Assembly: GCA_948434855.1 (NCBI GenBank) | Contig: CAOJFR010000029.1 | Coordinates: forward strand, 1-14,120 | DNA from: an uncultured Clostridia bacterium | GTDB lineage: Bacteria > Bacillota > Clostridia > Christensenellales > UBA1242 | Direction: 5' to 3' | DNA length: 14,120 nucleotides | Part shown: positions 13,961 to 14,120 of the stretch, piece by piece | How the letters are laid out: each line of letters starts with the position of its first letter | How positions within the stretch are numbered: position 1 is the stretch's first letter | The notes under the pieces: model-generated | Told to the model about the DNA's origin: nothing | The model's database searches: none | The model's input: the letters and a program-made list of their open reading frames with translations, nothing else | Program-made: the position numbers and the translations under genes

Positions 13961-14070
13961 AACTATTTCTATTACTTAACTGTTCCTCGGCAAGATATTA
14001 AGAATTTTTGCATACATTTTTATGTTTTTTCATATAATGTTATGTGAAATTCACTTGCTGTCTTAGGCAA
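13927..14070 (-). promoter_or_regulatory. L10 leader: transcription attenuator of rplJ-rplL
   Basis: The rplJ leader contains TTGCCTAAGACAGCAAG (from 14070) and CTTGCCGAGGAACA (to 13981). The GCAAG and CTTGC parts can pair to close a long-range helix, and the sequence fits the L10-leader family as I recall it. Two exclusive hairpins follow. The antiterminator pairs AGGAACA (13981-13987) with TGTTCCT (13948-13954), continued by TAAGTAA with TTACCTTA. The terminator pairs ACCTTATG with CATAAGGT and uses part of the same sequence. Binding of L10-L12 should favour termination, as shown for B. subtilis rplJL. Confidence 0.85.
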
Positions 14071-14091
14071 TTTGTTTTTTCAACAATACTA

Positions 14092-14119
14092 ATTATATCT
14101 ATTATAAATAAAAAGTCAA
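14092..14119 (-). promoter_or_regulatory. Promoter of rplJ-rplL
   Basis: Minus strand TTGACT (14114-14119), 16-bp spacer, perfect TATAAT (14092-14097). The predicted start near 14085 gives a leader of roughly 190 nt that contains the attenuator. It shows that rplJ-rplL has its own promoter, separate from any genes to the right. Confidence 0.8.
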
Positions 14120-14120
14120 G

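Overview
The window looks like a chromosomal stretch of a low-GC member of the Bacillota (Firmicutes), probably Clostridia-like. Signs are the very AT-rich sequence, strong GGAGG-type ribosome binding sites, a YtrA-type GntR regulator driving an ABC exporter, a methionine aminopeptidase with an N-terminal SEC-C zinc motif, and an L10-leader attenuator ahead of rplJ-rplL. The genetic code is standard: the GntR gene ends in TGA. Species cannot be told from this sequence. All genes except fba are on the minus strand.

Layout, left to right. At 1-2071 (minus, cut by the window edge) is a large surface protein with an N-terminal membrane segment, Listeria-Bacteroides-type repeats and BspA-like LRR_5 repeats. 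Its promoter carries a 10-bp poly-G/C tract in the -35/-10 spacer, the arrangement of a phase-variable promoter. About 1.1 kb without genes follows (2172-3211), holding a terminator and a strictly periodic 11-bp tandem array. Next is an operon (6662 to 3212, minus) of a zinc-ribbon/TM2 membrane protein, mnmA and trpS. A monocistronic 89-codon unknown gene follows, then a three-gene operon of a GntR/YtrA regulator, an ABC ATPase and an ABC-2 permease with overlapping ends.

At 9171-11315 the glycolytic genes gap (minus) and fba (plus) diverge from a compact shared control region with an inverted repeat touching both -35 boxes and a Rex-like site over the fba -10. Then come a MazG-like pyrophosphohydrolase, a 56-codon gene, map (predicted leaderless), and rplJ-rplL with their attenuator leader and promoter at the right edge.

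Most of the window is ordinary housekeeping, with terminators at most unit ends. In several minus-strand terminators the imperfect pairs are G-U on the minus strand and A-C mismatches on the plus strand, which confirms their orientation. No mobile element, CRISPR array, tRNA or rRNA was found. The most unusual items are the homopolymer-spaced promoter of the LRR protein and the 11-bp array behind trpS.
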